Shown: positions 19,356 to 28,464, counted from the first letter of the stretch. The stretch: DNA of 64,000 nt from Micromonospora globbae (GCF_003610785.1 NZ_RAQQ01000002.1:186001-250000); one strand, 5' to 3'. Notes: generated by a model from the letters alone, not told the origin. Program-made: numbers and translations.

Positions 19356-21085
19356 CCGAGTTCACGGTGTGGGCGCCCGAAGCCGCCCGGGTCCGGCTGC
19401 GCCTGTTCGGCCGCGCCGACCACGAGATGCGCGCCGACGCCGGCGGGTGGTGGCGGGCCGAGGTGCCCGACGCCGGCCCCGGCACCGACTACGCCTTCCT
19501 CCTCGACGACGACGACTTCGCCCTGCCCGACCCGCGCTCCCTCTGGCAGCCCGATGGCGTGCACGGGCCGAGCCGGGTCTACTCCCACGACGCCTTCGCC
19601 TGGACCGACGGGTCGTGGACCGGCCGGCAGCTGCCCGGCAGCGTCCTCTACGAGCTGCACGTGGGCACCTTCACCCCGGAGGGCACCTTCGACGCGGCCA
19701 TCGGCAAGCTCGACCACCTGGTCGACCTCGGCGTCGACCTGATCGAGCTGCTGCCGGTCAACGCCTTCAACGGCGAGCACAACTGGGGGTACGACGGCGT
19801 CTGCTGGTACGCGCCGCACCAGCCCTACGGCGGCCCGGACGGGCTGAAGCGGCTGGTCGACGCGGCCCACGCCAGGGGGCTGGGGGTGATCCTCGACGTC
19901 GTCTACAACCATTTCGGGCCCTCCGGGGCCTACGCGCCGATGTTCGCGCCCTACCTCAGCGAACAGAGCAACCCGTGGGGCCGCACGGTCAACCTCGACG
20001 GCCCGCACTCCGACGGCGTGCGCCGCTACATCGTCGACTCGGTGCTCATGTGGCTGCGGGACTACCACGTCGACGGCCTGCGCCTGGACGCCGTGCACGC
20101 CCTGCCCGACACCCGCGCCGTGCACCTTCTCGAGGAGATCGCCGCCGAGGTGGAGACCCTGTCCACGCACCTCGGTCGGCCGCTGTCGCTGATCGCCGAG
20201 TCCGACCTCAACGACCCGCGGCTCATCACGCCCCGCGAGGCGGGCGGGTACGGGCTGCACGCCCAGTGGAACGACGACGCCCACCACGCCCTGCACACGC
20301 TGCTCACCGGGGAGCGGCAGGGTTACTACGCCGACTTCGGGTCGCTGGAGGCGCTCACCGACGTGCTGACCGGCGGCTTCTTCCACGCCGGCACCTGGTC
20401 CAGCTTCCGGCAGCGGCACCACGGGCGGCCGGTGGACCGGCAGCGGACGCCGGGGCACCGGTTCGTGGCGTACCTGCAGAACCACGACCAGATCGGGAAC
20501 CGGGCGACCGGGGACCGGATCTCCACGTCGCTGTCGCCGGCCCTGCTGCGGGTCGGGGCGACGCTGCTCATGACCGCGCCCTTCACGCCGATGCTGTTCA
20601 TGGGGGAGGAGTGGGCCGCCTCCACGCCCTGGCAGTTCTTCACCAGCCACCCCGAGCCGGAGCTGGCGGCGGCCGTCGCGTCCGGACGCCGGCGGGAGTT
20701 CGCCGCGCACGGCTGGCCTCCCGGGGAGGTGCCCGACCCGCAGGACCCGCAGACCTTCGCCCGCTCCCGGCTCGACTGGGCCGAGCTGGACAAGCCCGAG
20801 CACCGGGAGATGTACGAGTTCCACCGGCGGCTCATCGCGCTGCGGAAGAGCCGGGCCGACCTTTCGGACCCGCGGCTGCACGCGGTCGACGTCCGGCACG
20901 GGGACCAGTTCCTGCTGATGCGCCGGGGTGAGTGCCTCGTGGCGGCGAACCTGGCCGGCAAGGCGCAGCGGATCACGCTGCCGGGAGTGGTGCGGAAGGT
21001 GCTGCTGGCCACCGGGAACGGGGTCACCGTGATGCGCGACCGGATCGAGCTGCCGGCGGAGACGGCGGCCGTCGTGGCGCTGTAG
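19352..21085 (+). CDS. treZ: Maltooligosyltrehalose trehalohydrolase TreZ
   Basis: 577 residues. It releases trehalose from the maltooligosyl-trehalose made by TreY. An N-terminal beta-sandwich (1-90) precedes the GH13 barrel, with ELLPVNAFNGEHNWGYDG, nucleophile Asp246 in VDGLRLDAVHAL, acid Glu283 in SLIAESDLN and YLQNHDQIGNR. A C-terminal beta domain closes the protein. It is the last gene of the glgX-treY-treZ operon, so the cell can turn stored glycogen into the osmoprotectant trehalose without phosphorylated intermediates. Confidence 0.97.
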   Translation: MTEFTVWAPEAARVRLRLFGRADHEMRADAGGWWRAEVPDAGPGTDYAFLLDDDDFALPDPRSLWQPDGVHGPSRVYSHDAFAWTDGSWTGRQLPGSVLYELHVGTFTPEGTFDAAIGKLDHLVDLGVDLIELLPVNAFNGEHNWGYDGVCWYAPHQPYGGPDGLKRLVDAAHARGLGVILDVVYNHFGPSGAYAPMFAPYLSEQSNPWGRTVNLDGPHSDGVRRYIVDSVLMWLRDYHVDGLRLDAVHALPDTRAVHLLEEIAAEVETLSTHLGRPLSLIAESDLNDPRLITPREAGGYGLHAQWNDDAHHALHTLLTGERQGYYADFGSLEALTDVLTGGFFHAGTWSSFRQRHHGRPVDRQRTPGHRFVAYLQNHDQIGNRATGDRISTSLSPALLRVGATLLMTAPFTPMLFMGEEWAASTPWQFFTSHPEPELAAAVASGRRREFAAHGWPPGEVPDPQDPQTFARSRLDWAELDKPEHREMYEFHRRLIALRKSRADLSDPRLHAVDVRHGDQFLLMRRGECLVAANLAGKAQRITLPGVVRKVLLATGNGVTVMRDRIELPAETAAVVAL

Positions 21086-21154
21086 CGGGGTCGGCAGGCG
21101 GCGGGCGCACCACGAGGGAACCGCCCGGCACGGCGGGACGGGCCGGTGTCGCGG

Positions 21155-21604
21155 CTAGCCCGCGCGCAGTTGCCGGTGCATGGCGATGTCGTCCACGCGG
21201 TGCAGCGTCTCCGCGTTCCGCGGCCGCAGGATCAGCGACAGCACGGCCTCCGGAACGAGGCGGGTGACGCCGGCGGCCGCCATCCAGCCCATCCGGAGCC
21301 GGGTCGCGGTGTCCGAGACCGGCTCCAGCGTGAGCCGGACCCGCGCGGTGCCGAGCGGTCCGGCGTGCGCCTCGAGTTCGAGCAGCCGGTTCGGCTCCAT
21401 CGCGCGGACCACCGTCTGGTCCTCGATCTGCACGGGCCACGGGCCGATCCGGTGGTGCACCCGCGCGCCGACCGCCGGCCAGCGTTCGTCGACGGCCCGC
21501 ACGTGCGCGGCGCCGACGACCCAACTGGCGTAGCTCCAACCATCCGCGAGCACGGCGAAGACCCGCTCGGGCGAGGTACGGATGGTCCGACTGACTTCGA
21601 TCAT
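21155..21604 (-). CDS. SRPBCC (START-like) family protein
   Basis: 149 residues from ATG 21604 with GGAGGAG upstream. It begins MIEVSRTIRTSPERVFAVLA, the typical first strand and helix of polyketide-cyclase/START-like folds, and has the cavity-forming pattern throughout with a C-terminal helix (RNAETLHRVDDIAMHRQL). Such proteins bind hydrophobic ligands; the ligand is unknown. It is divergent from the Fe-S-type regulator gene with a 116-nt shared gap, so it may be that regulator's target. Confidence 0.85.
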   Translation of the reverse strand: MIEVSRTIRTSPERVFAVLADGWSYASWVVGAAHVRAVDERWPAVGARVHHRIGPWPVQIEDQTVVRAMEPNRLLELEAHAGPLGTARVRLTLEPVSDTATRLRMGWMAAAGVTRLVPEAVLSLILRPRNAETLHRVDDIAMHRQLRAG

Positions 21605-21720
21605 CACGTCTCCTCCGCGTGCCGTACGCCTTCCCGGTCCGTGCCGCGGCAAACGACGGCGGTGTGACCTGCCTCCTCCCGGTGGTTCCGACGACGGACG
21701 CCGTTGTAACGTCATTCATC

Positions 21721-22428
21721 GTGAAAACCCTGGGAGCGGGGCCCGTCGGGGAGACCATCGATCCCACCCGGCACCGGGCCCTCGGCACCGCGAGCCGCGC
21801 CTCGATCCTCGAACTCGTGCGTGACGCCGGCGGCGGCCTGACGATCGCCGAGGTGGGCGAGCGGACCGGGCTGCACCCCTCCACCGCGCGCAGCCACCTC
21901 GACCGGCTCGTGGACGCCGGTCTCCTCGTCAAGGCGCGCGCCAGTGGCGGGCAGCCCGGACGGCCGGCGTGGCGCTACCGGGCCGCCACGGGGGAGGCCC
22001 CTGCACCGGCGCCGTACCGGGCGCTCGCCGCCGCCCTGCTCGACCACCTCGCCCGTCAGGGCCGGGGTGACGTCCGGGCCGAGGCCACCCGCGCCGGGCA
22101 GGACTGGGGCCGCCACCTCGCCGCGGCCACCCCGGCGGGCGGGAACCCCGTCGACACCCTGCTGGCGGTGCTCCGCGGCCTGGGCTTCAACCCCGGCCTG
22201 CACCCCACGGCGGACGGGAGCACCGAGATCCACCTGTCCACCTGCCCGTTCCTCGAACTGGTGAACCGCAACCCCGACGCCATCTGCGCGCTGCACGTCG
22301 GCGTCGTGCGCGGCGTCCTCGACCACGCCGGGGCCGGGACGAGCGGAGCCGTGCTGGAACCGTTCGGCGCGCCGACCGCCTGCGTGGTGCGACTCACCCT
22401 GCCGCCGAGCGTCCGCCCACCGGCATGA
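21721..22428 (+). CDS. HTH regulator of the SufR/COG2345 type with conserved cysteines
   Basis: 235 residues from GTG 21721. An N-terminal winged helix-turn-helix (TIAEVGERTGLHPSTARSHLDRL) precedes a C-terminal sensor with STCPFLELVNRNPDAIC and a later Cys (about Cys175, Cys189 and Cys221). In SufR-like regulators equivalent cysteines hold an iron-sulfur cluster that senses redox, iron or NO status. The start is preceded by TTGTAACGTCATTCATC rather than a ribosome site, so a leaderless message is possible; longer in-frame starts are not supported. The stop overlaps the YwiC-like start (ATGA). Confidence 0.85.
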   Translation: MKTLGAGPVGETIDPTRHRALGTASRASILELVRDAGGGLTIAEVGERTGLHPSTARSHLDRLVDAGLLVKARASGGQPGRPAWRYRAATGEAPAPAPYRALAAALLDHLARQGRGDVRAEATRAGQDWGRHLAAATPAGGNPVDTLLAVLRGLGFNPGLHPTADGSTEIHLSTCPFLELVNRNPDAICALHVGVVRGVLDHAGAGTSGAVLEPFGAPTACVVRLTLPPSVRPPA

Positions 22429-23222
22429 CCACCCGAGCGGACACGAGGCGCCCGGGGCGGCGTACCCACCCGCCGGCCGACCCCGGCGGCCGCAGCGCCA
22501 ACCCTGGCCGTCTGGTGCGCCGGTTCGTGCCCCCGCAGCACGGCGCCTGGGCGATGCTGCTGCTGCCGTACGTCGTCGGGGTCGCGCTGGTCGGGCCGCG
22601 CTGGCCGCATCTGCCGCTGCTCGTCGCCTGGCTGGCCGGCTACCTGCTGTCGTACTACGCCTTCCAGGCCGTCAAGAGCCGCCGGCCGCGCCGCTTCGCC
22701 GCGCAACTGCGGGTGTACGCGCTCGTCACGGCGCCCCTCGCGCTGACGGTGGTCGTTGCCCGGCCCGCCGTGCTCTGGTACGCCCCCGCCTACGCCGTGC
22801 TGCTCGCCATCAACGCCTGGTACGCCTGGAGGCGACGTGAGCGGGCCCTGCTGAACGACCTCGCCTCCGTGGCGCTGAGCGGCGTGATGCTCCTCGTCGT
22901 GGCCACCGTCGCCGGCGTGGCGCCGGTGCGGGTCCTGCCGGCGTTCGCGGCCCTGCTGTTCTACCTGGCCGGCACGGTCCTCTACGTCAAGACCATGATC
23001 CGGGAGCGGGGGAGCACCACCTACCTGCGCGCCTCGATCGCGTACCACCTGGCGGCGCTCGTGGCGGCGACCCTGCTCGACGTGCTGCTCGCGCCGGTCT
23101 TCCTGGTGCTGCTGATCCGGGCGGCGGTCCTCCCGGCCCGTCGGCTGCGGCCCGCCCAGGTCGGCGTGATCGAGATCGTCTGCTCCCTGCTCGTGCTCGC
23201 CGCCGTGCTGGTCGCGTCCTGA
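22425..23222 (+). CDS. YwiC-like polytopic membrane protein
   Basis: 265 residues, overlapping the regulator gene by 4 nt. After a 30-residue charged tail comes the family signature VPPQHGAWAMLLLPYVVGV, then about seven hydrophobic helices with the cytoplasmic loop VKSRRPRRFA. In Bacillus subtilis ywiC lies beside fnr and narK in the nitrate-respiration region, but its function is unknown. Here it is coupled to a cluster-binding-type regulator and lies 0.7 kb from flavohemoglobin, which fits a nitrogen-oxide theme. That link is inference. Confidence 0.85.
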   Translation: MTTRADTRRPGRRTHPPADPGGRSANPGRLVRRFVPPQHGAWAMLLLPYVVGVALVGPRWPHLPLLVAWLAGYLLSYYAFQAVKSRRPRRFAAQLRVYALVTAPLALTVVVARPAVLWYAPAYAVLLAINAWYAWRRRERALLNDLASVALSGVMLLVVATVAGVAPVRVLPAFAALLFYLAGTVLYVKTMIRERGSTTYLRASIAYHLAALVAATLLDVLLAPVFLVLLIRAAVLPARRLRPAQVGVIEIVCSLLVLAAVLVAS

Positions 23223-23303
23223 CCGACGGCCGGCCCCGCACCGTCGCGTCCGCCCGGACCGGCCGGGACGGTGTCGTGGGCTTCGTGCCGACCGCCGCCG
23301 CGC

Positions 23304-23882
23304 TCAATCCCCTGCCCTGATCCCTGAGCCGGACGACTGCGGCCGGCCGTCCGGCCAGTTCTTCGTGAAGATCCAGTCGAGGCCGTCCTCACCGGCGGTG
23401 TCGAGGCACGCGGCGCGTCGCAGCCCGCTGCGTGTGGCGACCGTGGCGGAGGCGACGTTCGCGGGCCGGACCCGCGCGATGACGGGGCGACCCGGCAGAT
23501 GCGTGGCGGCCCAGTCGACGACCGCGGTCGCGGCTTCCGTGGCCACCCCGTCGCCCCAGGCGGCGGGGGCCAGGCGGTAGAAGAGGTTGAGCACCTCACG
23601 ACCGGCCAGGTGCATCACCTTGAGGCCGCAGAAGCCGAGGCTGAGGCGCTCGTCGTCGGCCTCCCGGGGGTGGACGACCCAGTAGCCGAAACCGTGGTGT
23701 CGCCAGTGCTGGTCCCACCGGCGGTAGAGGTCCTCCGCGTCCGCCTGGCTGGTGAGCAGGTCAGCCGGGTTGTGCGCGCATGCCCTCCGGTCACTGTGGA
23801 CGCGGTAGATGGCGCCGATGTCGGCGGGGGTGGGGCGCCGCAGGGACAACCGCGCGGTCGACAGTTCTTCGTTGCCGCCCAT
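23304..23882 (-). CDS. GNAT N-acetyltransferase (RimJ/RimL type)
   Basis: 192 residues. ATG 23882 is preferred because GGGAGG lies 9 nt upstream; ATG 23891 abuts that site. The order is LSTARLSLRRPTPADIGAIY, GFCGLKVMHL, then the acetyl-CoA-binding region LAPAAWGDGVATEAATAVVDW and RPANVASATVATRSGL. This is the RimJ-like arrangement, used for protein N-termini or small molecules. The C-terminal tail is Ser/Gly-rich. It is convergent with the YwiC-like gene. Confidence 0.88.
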   Translation of the reverse strand: MGGNEELSTARLSLRRPTPADIGAIYRVHSDRRACAHNPADLLTSQADAEDLYRRWDQHWRHHGFGYWVVHPREADDERLSLGFCGLKVMHLAGREVLNLFYRLAPAAWGDGVATEAATAVVDWAATHLPGRPVIARVRPANVASATVATRSGLRRAACLDTAGEDGLDWIFTKNWPDGRPQSSGSGIRAGD

Positions 23883-23966
23883 GGCGTCCATCCTCCCAGG
23901 GCGGGACGGTCGGGCCGGTGCCGGCGCTCCCGACACCGGCCGCCGCGGTGCGCTGGTCGGGGACCG

Positions 23967-25178
23967 TCAGTCGCGCAGCATCCCCGGCCCGAACACCTCG
24001 TACGCGATGCGCTCCGGCGGCACACCCCGGCGCAGCAGGCCGCCCCGGACCAGGCTCATGAACGGCACCGGCCCGCACAGATGCACCCGCGCCCCGGGGG
24101 AGAGCGGGATCCGGGCCGGGTCGACCAGCCCCTCGGCCACCTCGGCCTTCAGCCCGGCCAGCTCCCCGTCGGTCGCGTCCTCGTACCACAGCCGTACGGA
24201 CAGGTTCGGCAGCCGCTCCTGGAGCCGGGGCAACTCCTCGCGGCGCGCGTGCGCGGAGGGCGTCCGGTCGGCGTGCACGAGCACCACCTCCCGCTCCGGC
24301 TCCGTGGCCGCGAGGTGTTCCAGCGCCGACAGGGCCGGGGTGAGCCCGATGCCGGCGCTCACGAGCAGCAGCGGACCGCCGTCGCCGAGCGCGCTGACCT
24401 CGCCGAACGGCGGGCTCAGCCGCAGTGTGTCGCCCGCGGCCACCCGCTCGTGCAGGTACGTGGAGACCATGCCGTCCGGCGCGTCACCGGCGCCGCGTAC
24501 GCGCTTGACGGTGATCCGCCAGTCGGGAGCGCCCGGCCGGCCGGAGAGGCTGTACTGCCGGATCTGCTGCCCCCGACCGCCGTCCAGGTCGACCGCCACC
24601 GAGACGTACTGCCCCGGCGTGAACGCGGGCGCGGGAGCGCCGTCGGCCGGGACCAGGGTGAACGAGACGACGTCGGCCGTCTCCCGGGTCCGGGCCACCA
24701 CCCGCCAGTCCCGCCACACCGCCCCGTCCTCGGCCACCCCGGCCAGGGTGTAGAGGCGGGCCTCCCGGGCGATCAGCTCGCAGGCGAGCAGCCAGTACAC
24801 CTCGTCCCAGGCGGCCGCGACCTCGGCGGTGACGGCGTCGCCCAGCACCTCGCCGACGGCGGCGAGCAGGTGCCGCCCGACGATCGTGTACTGGGTGGCC
24901 GTGATGCCCAGCGAGGCGTGCTTGTGCGCGATCCGGTCCAGGATCGGACCCCACGGCACGCGCCCGTCGCCGGTCAGGTGCTCGGCGTAGGCGACCACGG
25001 CGGCGGCGAGGGCGGCCTTCTGCTGCCCGGTCGCCTGGTTGCCCCGGTTGAAGACGTCCAGCAGTTCGGGGTGGGCGTCGAACATGCGCTGGTAGAACCG
25101 GCCCGTGATCGCCTCCCCGTGGGCCTGGACGGCGGGCAGGGTCGCGGTGACCACCGCGGCTGAGGATTCCGAGAGCAC
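23967..25178 (-). CDS. hmp: Flavohemoglobin (nitric oxide dioxygenase)
   Basis: 403 residues, the standard Hmp length. The globin domain (1-140) keeps Tyr29 (ITGRFYQRMF), Phe43, Gln53 and the proximal His in AHKHASLGI. The FAD domain has RQYSLSGRP. The NAD domain has LLLVSAGIGLTPALSALEHL and ends YEVFGPGML. It oxidises NO to nitrate with O2 and NAD(P)H, protecting against nitrosative stress. The start is GTG, with AAGGAG 7 nt upstream. A 12-bp palindrome lies just upstream of it. Confidence 0.96.
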   Translation of the reverse strand: MLSESSAAVVTATLPAVQAHGEAITGRFYQRMFDAHPELLDVFNRGNQATGQQKAALAAAVVAYAEHLTGDGRVPWGPILDRIAHKHASLGITATQYTIVGRHLLAAVGEVLGDAVTAEVAAAWDEVYWLLACELIAREARLYTLAGVAEDGAVWRDWRVVARTRETADVVSFTLVPADGAPAPAFTPGQYVSVAVDLDGGRGQQIRQYSLSGRPGAPDWRITVKRVRGAGDAPDGMVSTYLHERVAAGDTLRLSPPFGEVSALGDGGPLLLVSAGIGLTPALSALEHLAATEPEREVVLVHADRTPSAHARREELPRLQERLPNLSVRLWYEDATDGELAGLKAEVAEGLVDPARIPLSPGARVHLCGPVPFMSLVRGGLLRRGVPPERIAYEVFGPGMLRD

Positions 25179-25200
25179 GACTACTCCTTCCGGCGTGGAT

Positions 25201-25212
25201 GAGGTCGACCTC
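25201..25212 (-). promoter_or_regulatory. 12-bp palindrome upstream of hmp
   Basis: GAGGTCGACCTC, a perfect palindrome, lies 22 nt upstream of the hmp start codon, close to the expected promoter/leader. It may be an operator, though 12-bp GC palindromes occur by chance in such DNA. The rest of the gap to 25400 is GC-rich, with a possible hairpin near 25367-25390. Confidence 0.3.
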
Positions 25213-25400
25213 CACGGAACAGAAACGCAACACCGCGGATCAGGGCCGAAGGTCCCGGGACCGCGTAGCGCCGCTCACACCCGCCCCCGCGCCCGCGACG
25301 ACCGGCGGCGCGGCCGGCAGGGGCCGGCGGGCGGTCTCGGACGCGCGATGGACGTCGGCCCGTACGCGGCCGCCGGCCGCCGTGGTGGCCGGTGCGGGGA

Positions 25401-26024
25401 TCACGCCGAGGTGCCGGGCCGGGTGGCGCACCGTCCCACGCCGGGGAGGAAGCGTCCGACCCGGGCGGCGTAGCGGCGGTAGGCCTCGCCGTGGGTGGCC
25501 ACGAGGTGGGGCTCCTCGACCGCGCGGACCTGTAGTTGCAGTGCGAGGACCAGGACGAGCCAGGCGGCCAGGGCGACGGCGTTGGGCACCATGAGGGTGA
25601 GGCCGAGGGTGGTGGCCGCCATCGCGGTGAAGATGGGGTTGCGTACGAGCGCGAACGCCCCGCCGGTGACCAGGTCGGTGCGCTCGGCCGGGTCGACGCC
25701 GACCCGCCACGAGGTGCCCATGGCGAGCTGGGCGGCGAGCGTGGCGGCGATGCCGGCGACGGTCACGACGAGGCCGGCGACGTGCAGCCACCGCTCGTCG
25801 AGGCCGGGCAGTGCCGGCAGGCCCGCGAGGGCGGCTGCCGGGCCCGCGAAGCCGAGCACGAGGCTGGCGAGGAACAGCAGTTTGGCCCACCACCGCAGGG
25901 TTCCGGGCGGACCGGCGTCGAGGCGCAGGCCGGTGTCGCCGGTGCGGCGCCACTGCGACAGGGTGCGCCAGCCGAAGGCGAGCAGCAGTCCGAGCAGGTA
26001 GAGCAGCAGCGCGAGCCAGGGCAC
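25401..26024 (-). CDS. Isoprenylcysteine carboxyl methyltransferase (ICMT)-family membrane protein
   Basis: 207 residues with about five hydrophobic helices. The C-terminal region has GGAFALVRNPIFTAM and EEPHLVATHGEAYRRYAARVGRFLP, the SAM- and carboxylate-binding pattern of ICMT/PEMT-like enzymes. These methylate lipids, thiols or carboxylates in the membrane; the bacterial substrate is usually unknown. Its GTG start is 1 nt after the metal-ATPase stop, so it is the second gene of that operon and its methylation target may relate to metal handling. Confidence 0.85.
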   Translation of the reverse strand: MPWLALLLYLLGLLLAFGWRTLSQWRRTGDTGLRLDAGPPGTLRWWAKLLFLASLVLGFAGPAAALAGLPALPGLDERWLHVAGLVVTVAGIAATLAAQLAMGTSWRVGVDPAERTDLVTGGAFALVRNPIFTAMAATTLGLTLMVPNAVALAAWLVLVLALQLQVRAVEEPHLVATHGEAYRRYAARVGRFLPGVGRCATRPGTSA

Positions 26025-26025
26025 G

Positions 26026-27999
26026 TCAGTTTCCCAGGGGTGTCGGCGTGGTCCGCCGCCAGGCGGACCGGCGCAGGAGCCGCAGGCCGTTGAGGCCGAC
26101 GATGACGGTGGACCCTTCGTGGCCGGCGACGCCCAGGGGTAGGGGCAGGTCGCCGACGAGGTCCCAGGTCACCAGGACGACGATGAAGGCTGCGGCGATC
26201 AGGAGGTTGGCCTTGACGACCCGCCGCGCTCGGCGGGACAGGGCGATCAGGGCCGGCAGGGTGCCCAGGTCGTCGCGGACGAGTACGGCGTCGGCCGTGT
26301 GCAGGGCCAGGTCCGATCCGTGGCGACCCATGGCGACGCCGAGGTCGGCCGTGGCGAGCGCGGGGGCGTCGTTGACGCCGTCGCCGACGAGGAGGACCCG
26401 CTGTCCCCTGTCCTGGAACTCGCGTACCCGCTCGGCCTTGCCGGCGGGGAGGAGGCCGGCGTGGGTCTCGGCGATGCCGGCCTCTGCCGCGAGCCGCCGG
26501 GCCGCGCCGGGGTTGTCCCCGGTGAGCAGGACGGGTGTGGCGCCGGTGAGGGCGGTGAGGGACGCGACCGTGGAGGCGGCCCGCGGCCGGATGCGGTCGG
26601 TGAAGGCGAGCACGCCCCACGGCCGCCCGTCGACGGCCACCACGACGGCGGTGTGGCCGGCGTCCTGCACGTCGGCGACCGCCCGCCGGACGTCGGCGGC
26701 GTCGCGGTCGGGTCGTTCGTCGGGCGGGCCGGGCCGGCCGACGGTGACGCGCCTGCCCTCGACGAGGGCGGAGACGCCGCGGCCCGGGGCGGAGCCGAAG
26801 TCGCCGGCGGGCGGGACCGGCACTCCGCGGTCCCGGGCGGCGGTCACGACCGCCACGGCGAGGGGGTGCTCGCTGGGGTTCTCGGCGCCGGCGGCCAGCC
26901 GCAGCAGTTCGGTGGCGTCGACGCCGGCCGCGGGGTGGACGCCGGCGAGGCGCGGGGTTCCGGTGGTGAGGGTGCCGGTCTTGTCGAACGCCACCAGGGT
27001 GGTGTCGGCGAGTCGTTCCATGACGACGGCGGACTTGACGAGCACTCCGTTGCGGCCGGCGAGCGCGATGGCGGACAGCAGGGGCGGCATGGTCGCCAGC
27101 ACCACCGCGCAGGGGGAGGCGACGATCATGAACGTCATGGCGCGCAGCAGGGTGGGCTGGAACTCGGCCCCGACGGCGAGCGGGATGCCGAACAGGGCGA
27201 GGGTCGCCACGACCACGGCCACCGAGTAGCGCTGCTCGACCTTCTCGATGAACAACTGGGTCTTCGCCTTGGTGGCCGAGGCCTCGTCGACCAGCGCGAC
27301 GATGCGGGCGATCACCGACTCGCCGACCGGCCGGTGCACCCGGGCCACGAGCGCGCCGGTCCCGTTGAGCGTGCCCGCGAACACCTCGTCCCCGGCCGCC
27401 TTGGTCACCGGCAGGGGCTCCCCGGTGATGGTGGCCTGGTCGACGTCGCTGACGCCGTCCAGCACCAGCGCGTCGGCGCCGATCCGTTCGCCGGGCCGGA
27501 TCCGGATGACGTCGCCCACGGTCAGGCCGGCGGTGTCCACCACTTCCTCGCCGCCGTCGGGCAGGAGCCGGGTGGCCCGTTCGGGGGCCAGGTCGAGCAG
27601 GGCGCGCACCGAGTCGGCGGTCCGTGCCGTCGCGACGGCCTCCAACGCGCCGGAGGTGGCGAAGATGACGATCAGCAACGCGCCGTCGAACACCTGCCCG
27701 ATGCTCGCCGCGCCGATCGCCGCCACGATCATCAGCAGGTCGACGTCCAGGGTCCGCGCGCGGAGCGCGCGCAGGCCGGCACGTGCCGGTTCCCAGCCCC
27801 CGGCCGCGTAGCACCCGAGGTAGAGCGCCCACCACAGCGCGGGAGGCGAGCCGAGCAGCTGGGCCGCACCGCCGAGCGCGAACAGTCCGGTGGCGACCAT
27901 GGCCCACCGCACCTCGGGCAGAGCCCAGAGGCGGGCGACGAGGCCGGGCCCGGCGGGGCGGGTGGCGCTGACCGGTGGCGAGAGCGTCGAGCTGGTCAC
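26026..27999 (-). CDS. Heavy-metal P-type ATPase, P1B-4-like
   Basis: About 657 residues from GTG 27999; the frame stays open 30 codons upstream, overlapping the operator. P-type hallmarks are TGEPLPV, phosphorylation site AFDKTGTLTTG and GDGVNDAPAL. The sixth-helix motif is ASPCAVV (SPC rather than CPC) and the last helices carry AGHEGSTVIVGLNG. SPC plus HEGST is the signature of P1B-4 pumps that export Co, Fe(II) or related ions. No N-terminal CxxC metal domain is present, as expected for this class. It exports metal at the plasma membrane and is probably repressed by the divergent ArsR protein. Confidence 0.93.
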   Translation of the reverse strand: MTSSTLSPPVSATRPAGPGLVARLWALPEVRWAMVATGLFALGGAAQLLGSPPALWWALYLGCYAAGGWEPARAGLRALRARTLDVDLLMIVAAIGAASIGQVFDGALLIVIFATSGALEAVATARTADSVRALLDLAPERATRLLPDGGEEVVDTAGLTVGDVIRIRPGERIGADALVLDGVSDVDQATITGEPLPVTKAAGDEVFAGTLNGTGALVARVHRPVGESVIARIVALVDEASATKAKTQLFIEKVEQRYSVAVVVATLALFGIPLAVGAEFQPTLLRAMTFMIVASPCAVVLATMPPLLSAIALAGRNGVLVKSAVVMERLADTTLVAFDKTGTLTTGTPRLAGVHPAAGVDATELLRLAAGAENPSEHPLAVAVVTAARDRGVPVPPAGDFGSAPGRGVSALVEGRRVTVGRPGPPDERPDRDAADVRRAVADVQDAGHTAVVVAVDGRPWGVLAFTDRIRPRAASTVASLTALTGATPVLLTGDNPGAARRLAAEAGIAETHAGLLPAGKAERVREFQDRGQRVLLVGDGVNDAPALATADLGVAMGRHGSDLALHTADAVLVRDDLGTLPALIALSRRARRVVKANLLIAAAFIVVLVTWDLVGDLPLPLGVAGHEGSTVIVGLNGLRLLRRSAWRRTTPTPLGN

Positions 28000-28011
28000 G
28001 AGGAACCACAA

Positions 28012-28033
28012 TACCTGCGTGCATGCGAAGGTA
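28012..28033. promoter_or_regulatory. Candidate ArsR operator between metal ATPase and repressor genes
   Basis: TACCTGCGTGCATGCGAAGG followed by TA forms a 22-bp imperfect palindrome (TACCTnCG at one end, CGnAGGTA at the other). It lies 12 nt before the ATPase GTG and 50 nt before the ArsR GTG, so binding would block both. Confidence 0.55.
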
Positions 28034-28083
28034 AACAAGCAGCCATGCAGACGAGTAGTGGGGTAGCGGGCTATGGTTGGCGC

Positions 28084-28464
28084 GTGCACACGTCACTGCC
28101 CGACTTCCAGATGCCGAACGAGGAGCAGGTCCACCTGGCCGCCGAGGGCTTCCGGCTGCTCGCCGACCCGACGAGGATCAAGATCCTCTGGGCGCTGCTC
28201 CAGGGAGAGTCATCCGTCGCGTGCCTCGCGGACCTGGTCGGAGCAAGCCCCACCGCCGTCAGCCAGCACCTCGCCAAGCTGCGCCTCGCGGGCCTCGTGA
28301 AGGGTCGCCGGGAAGGCACCTTCGTGCACTACTCCGCGGCCGACAGCCACGTACGCGCCCTGCTCGCCGAAGCGCTGTTCCACGCCGACCACGCGGACAA
28401 CCCCGACCGGCACGACGACCAGCCGCACGTGCACGAGCCGAGGCCGGCAGCCAGCCGCGGCTGA
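28084..28464 (+). CDS. ArsR/SmtB-family metal-sensing repressor with His-rich tail
   Basis: 126 residues from GTG 28084 (VHTSLPDFQMPNEEQVHLAAEG). The winged helix reads RLLADPTRIKILWALLQGES, then VGASPTAVSQHLAKLRLAGLV. The C-terminus is rich in His and Asp (EALFHADHADNPDRHDDQP, then HVHEP), as in NmtR/KmtR-type sensors where His/Asp at the dimer-interface helices and tail bind Ni or Co. It probably represses the divergent ATPase-ICMT operon and is released by the exported metal. Confidence 0.92.
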   Translation: MHTSLPDFQMPNEEQVHLAAEGFRLLADPTRIKILWALLQGESSVACLADLVGASPTAVSQHLAKLRLAGLVKGRREGTFVHYSAADSHVRALLAEALFHADHADNPDRHDDQPHVHEPRPAASRG

